Part shown: positions 14,852 through 15,751 of the stretch, one piece after another
Numbering within the stretch: the first letter of the stretch is position 1
Layout: the number at the start of each line of letters is the position of its first letter
NCBI GenBank assembly: GCA_013203015.1
Contig: JABMPO010000316.1
Span: forward strand, 1 to 15,751
DNA from: Fidelibacterota bacterium
GTDB lineage: Bacteria > Fidelibacterota > Marinisomatia > Marinisomatales > TCS56
Direction: 5' to 3'
Length of the DNA: 15,751 nucleotides
Notes under the pieces: generated by a model
Seen by the model: only the letters and a program-made list of their open reading frames with translations
The model's database searches: none
What the model was told of the DNA's origin: nothing
Program-made: the position numbers and the translations under genes

Positions 14852-15751
14852 CGCAGCAACGTGATTTTATGGGTTTTAACAAAATTATCTGCGGCAGTCA
14901 TTCGGATGAAATAAATCCCGGAAGCCGAAGGAATACCGCGGGCGTTGCGGCTGTCCCAGCGGATTTCATGCCGACCGATTGTCTGCTGGCCATCGAATAT
15001 TTCCACAACCTGACGGCCCAGTAAATCAAATATTGTAATATTTACCGACTGATCAGGTCCCCCCGTAAAGCCCAGATCGTAGACAATATTTGTAGATGGG
15101 TTAAACGGATTTGGATAATTTGATCGAAGCGCCGTTTCATCCGGGACAAAAAGATGGCGATCTCCAAGTTTGAAATATCCTGATCTGGTCGTCCAGGCCA
15201 GAATCTTGTCCTCCGCGGTGATCGTAGGTAATTCTTCCCAGGTTGCTCCATCAGCACTCAAGTAAATTGCCGACTGATCATTGGCGTCAGCAAATGATAA
15301 AAGAATCGGATTGTCAAAAGGCATCCCGGCGGACCCAATACGATAAGCGGCCTGATTAGGAACCGCAGAATTAAAGAGGGTTGAATCGATAATCAGGATT
15401 GGCTGATCGGAATGGACAATTCCCGGTTTACCGGTAAGTCGGAACCTGCCATCGGGGCTGGTACCAGTCCAATTGCCATTTGCTCGCGCCAGCACCACCG
15501 TTCCATCCCGGGTGACTGAAGTGTCGCCAACCACACCCTGAGCATAGGCTGTGATCGTAAAACTTGCATCAGCATCAAAATCAGTACGACCGATATAGGT
15601 GTAAGACACTACAGTATCCAGATTGACTGTGACACCATCGATAGTAACATCACAATGAACGGTCTTTTGAATGGTATCGTTGACAATGATCTCAAAATGA
15701 TTGGTGAATACGCTATTCTGAACGATGCTGACTACCAGATGCGGTCGGTCA
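14848..15751 (-). CDS. T9SS-sorted surface protein, 5' end beyond window
   Basis: The minus-strand frame is open through to the right edge (about 300 codons visible), and the N-terminus lies outside. A GTG at 15609 is in frame, but the coding sequence continues upstream of it (D-R-P-H-L-V-V-S-I-V and onward, with beta-like composition), so it is probably not the true start. The visible N-terminal part consists of beta-rich repeats with no family I recognise. The last 93 or so residues are a clear T9SS type A sorting domain: N-Y-P-N-P-F-N-P-S-T-N (coded at 15120-15088), then V-N-I-T-I-F-D-L-L-G-R-Q-V, G-R-H-E-I-R-W-D, S-G-I-Y-F-I-R-M and terminal K-I-T-L-L-R. The protein is expected to cross the outer membrane by T9SS. 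It overlaps the lipoprotein gene by four bases. Confidence 0.85.
   Translation of the reverse strand, partial: DRPHLVVSIVQNSVFTNHFEIIVNDTIQKTVHCDVTIDGVTVNLDTVVSYTYIGRTDFDADASFTITAYAQGVVGDTSVTRDGTVVLARANGNWTGTSPDGRFRLTGKPGIVHSDQPILIIDSTLFNSAVPNQAAYRIGSAGMPFDNPILLSFADANDQSAIYLSADGATWEELPTITAEDKILAWTTRSGYFKLGDRHLFVPDETALRSNYPNPFNPSTNIVYDLGFTGGPDQSVNITIFDLLGRQVVEIFDGQQTIGRHEIRWDSRNARGIPSASGIYFIRMTAADNFVKTHKITLLR

Overview
The window suggests a bacterium of the FCB group (Bacteroidetes/Marinimicrobia/Calditrichota/Ignavibacteria-like). Two proteins end in type IX secretion (T9SS) sorting domains, one with the NYPNPFNPSTN motif. A PorV/PorQ-type barrel and a TonB-dependent receptor with an N-terminal carboxypeptidase-regulatory-like domain point the same way. 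The exact phylum cannot be read from the sequence.

Left and centre (1-12158, all minus strand): nine genes lie head to tail with gaps of at most 24 bases or with overlaps, so they look like one transcription unit. In order of transcription they are a long-chain-type acyl-CoA synthetase, a GbsR/MarR-like regulator, an alpha/beta hydrolase that is probably a lipoprotein, a FabH-like KASIII protein lacking the usual catalytic His and Asn, a sodium:solute symporter, a TonB-dependent receptor, a T9SS cargo protein, a PorV/PorQ-family barrel, and an Ig-like-domain lipoprotein that runs off the left edge. A plausible reading (inference) is a dedicated route for an acyl or carboxylic-acid compound: outer-membrane uptake, hydrolysis at the envelope, Na+-coupled import of the acid, activation to a CoA thioester, and acyl transfer by the KASIII-like enzyme. 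The regulator may act on a 12-bp palindrome just upstream of the first gene.

Middle (12159-13535): an AT-rich stretch of about 620 bases holds phased CGGT motifs and short palindromes. It is followed by one plus-strand gene for a small secreted protein of unknown function, then by a noncoding stretch with a hairpin that could terminate transcription on both strands. Diverged copies of one noncoding repeat flank this gene.

Right (13536-15751, minus strand): a T9SS-sorted surface protein (cut by the right edge), a small TPR-like lipoprotein and the tRNA adenosine deaminase TadA overlap or nearly touch. After a GC-rich hairpin comes tRNA-Ser(CGA).
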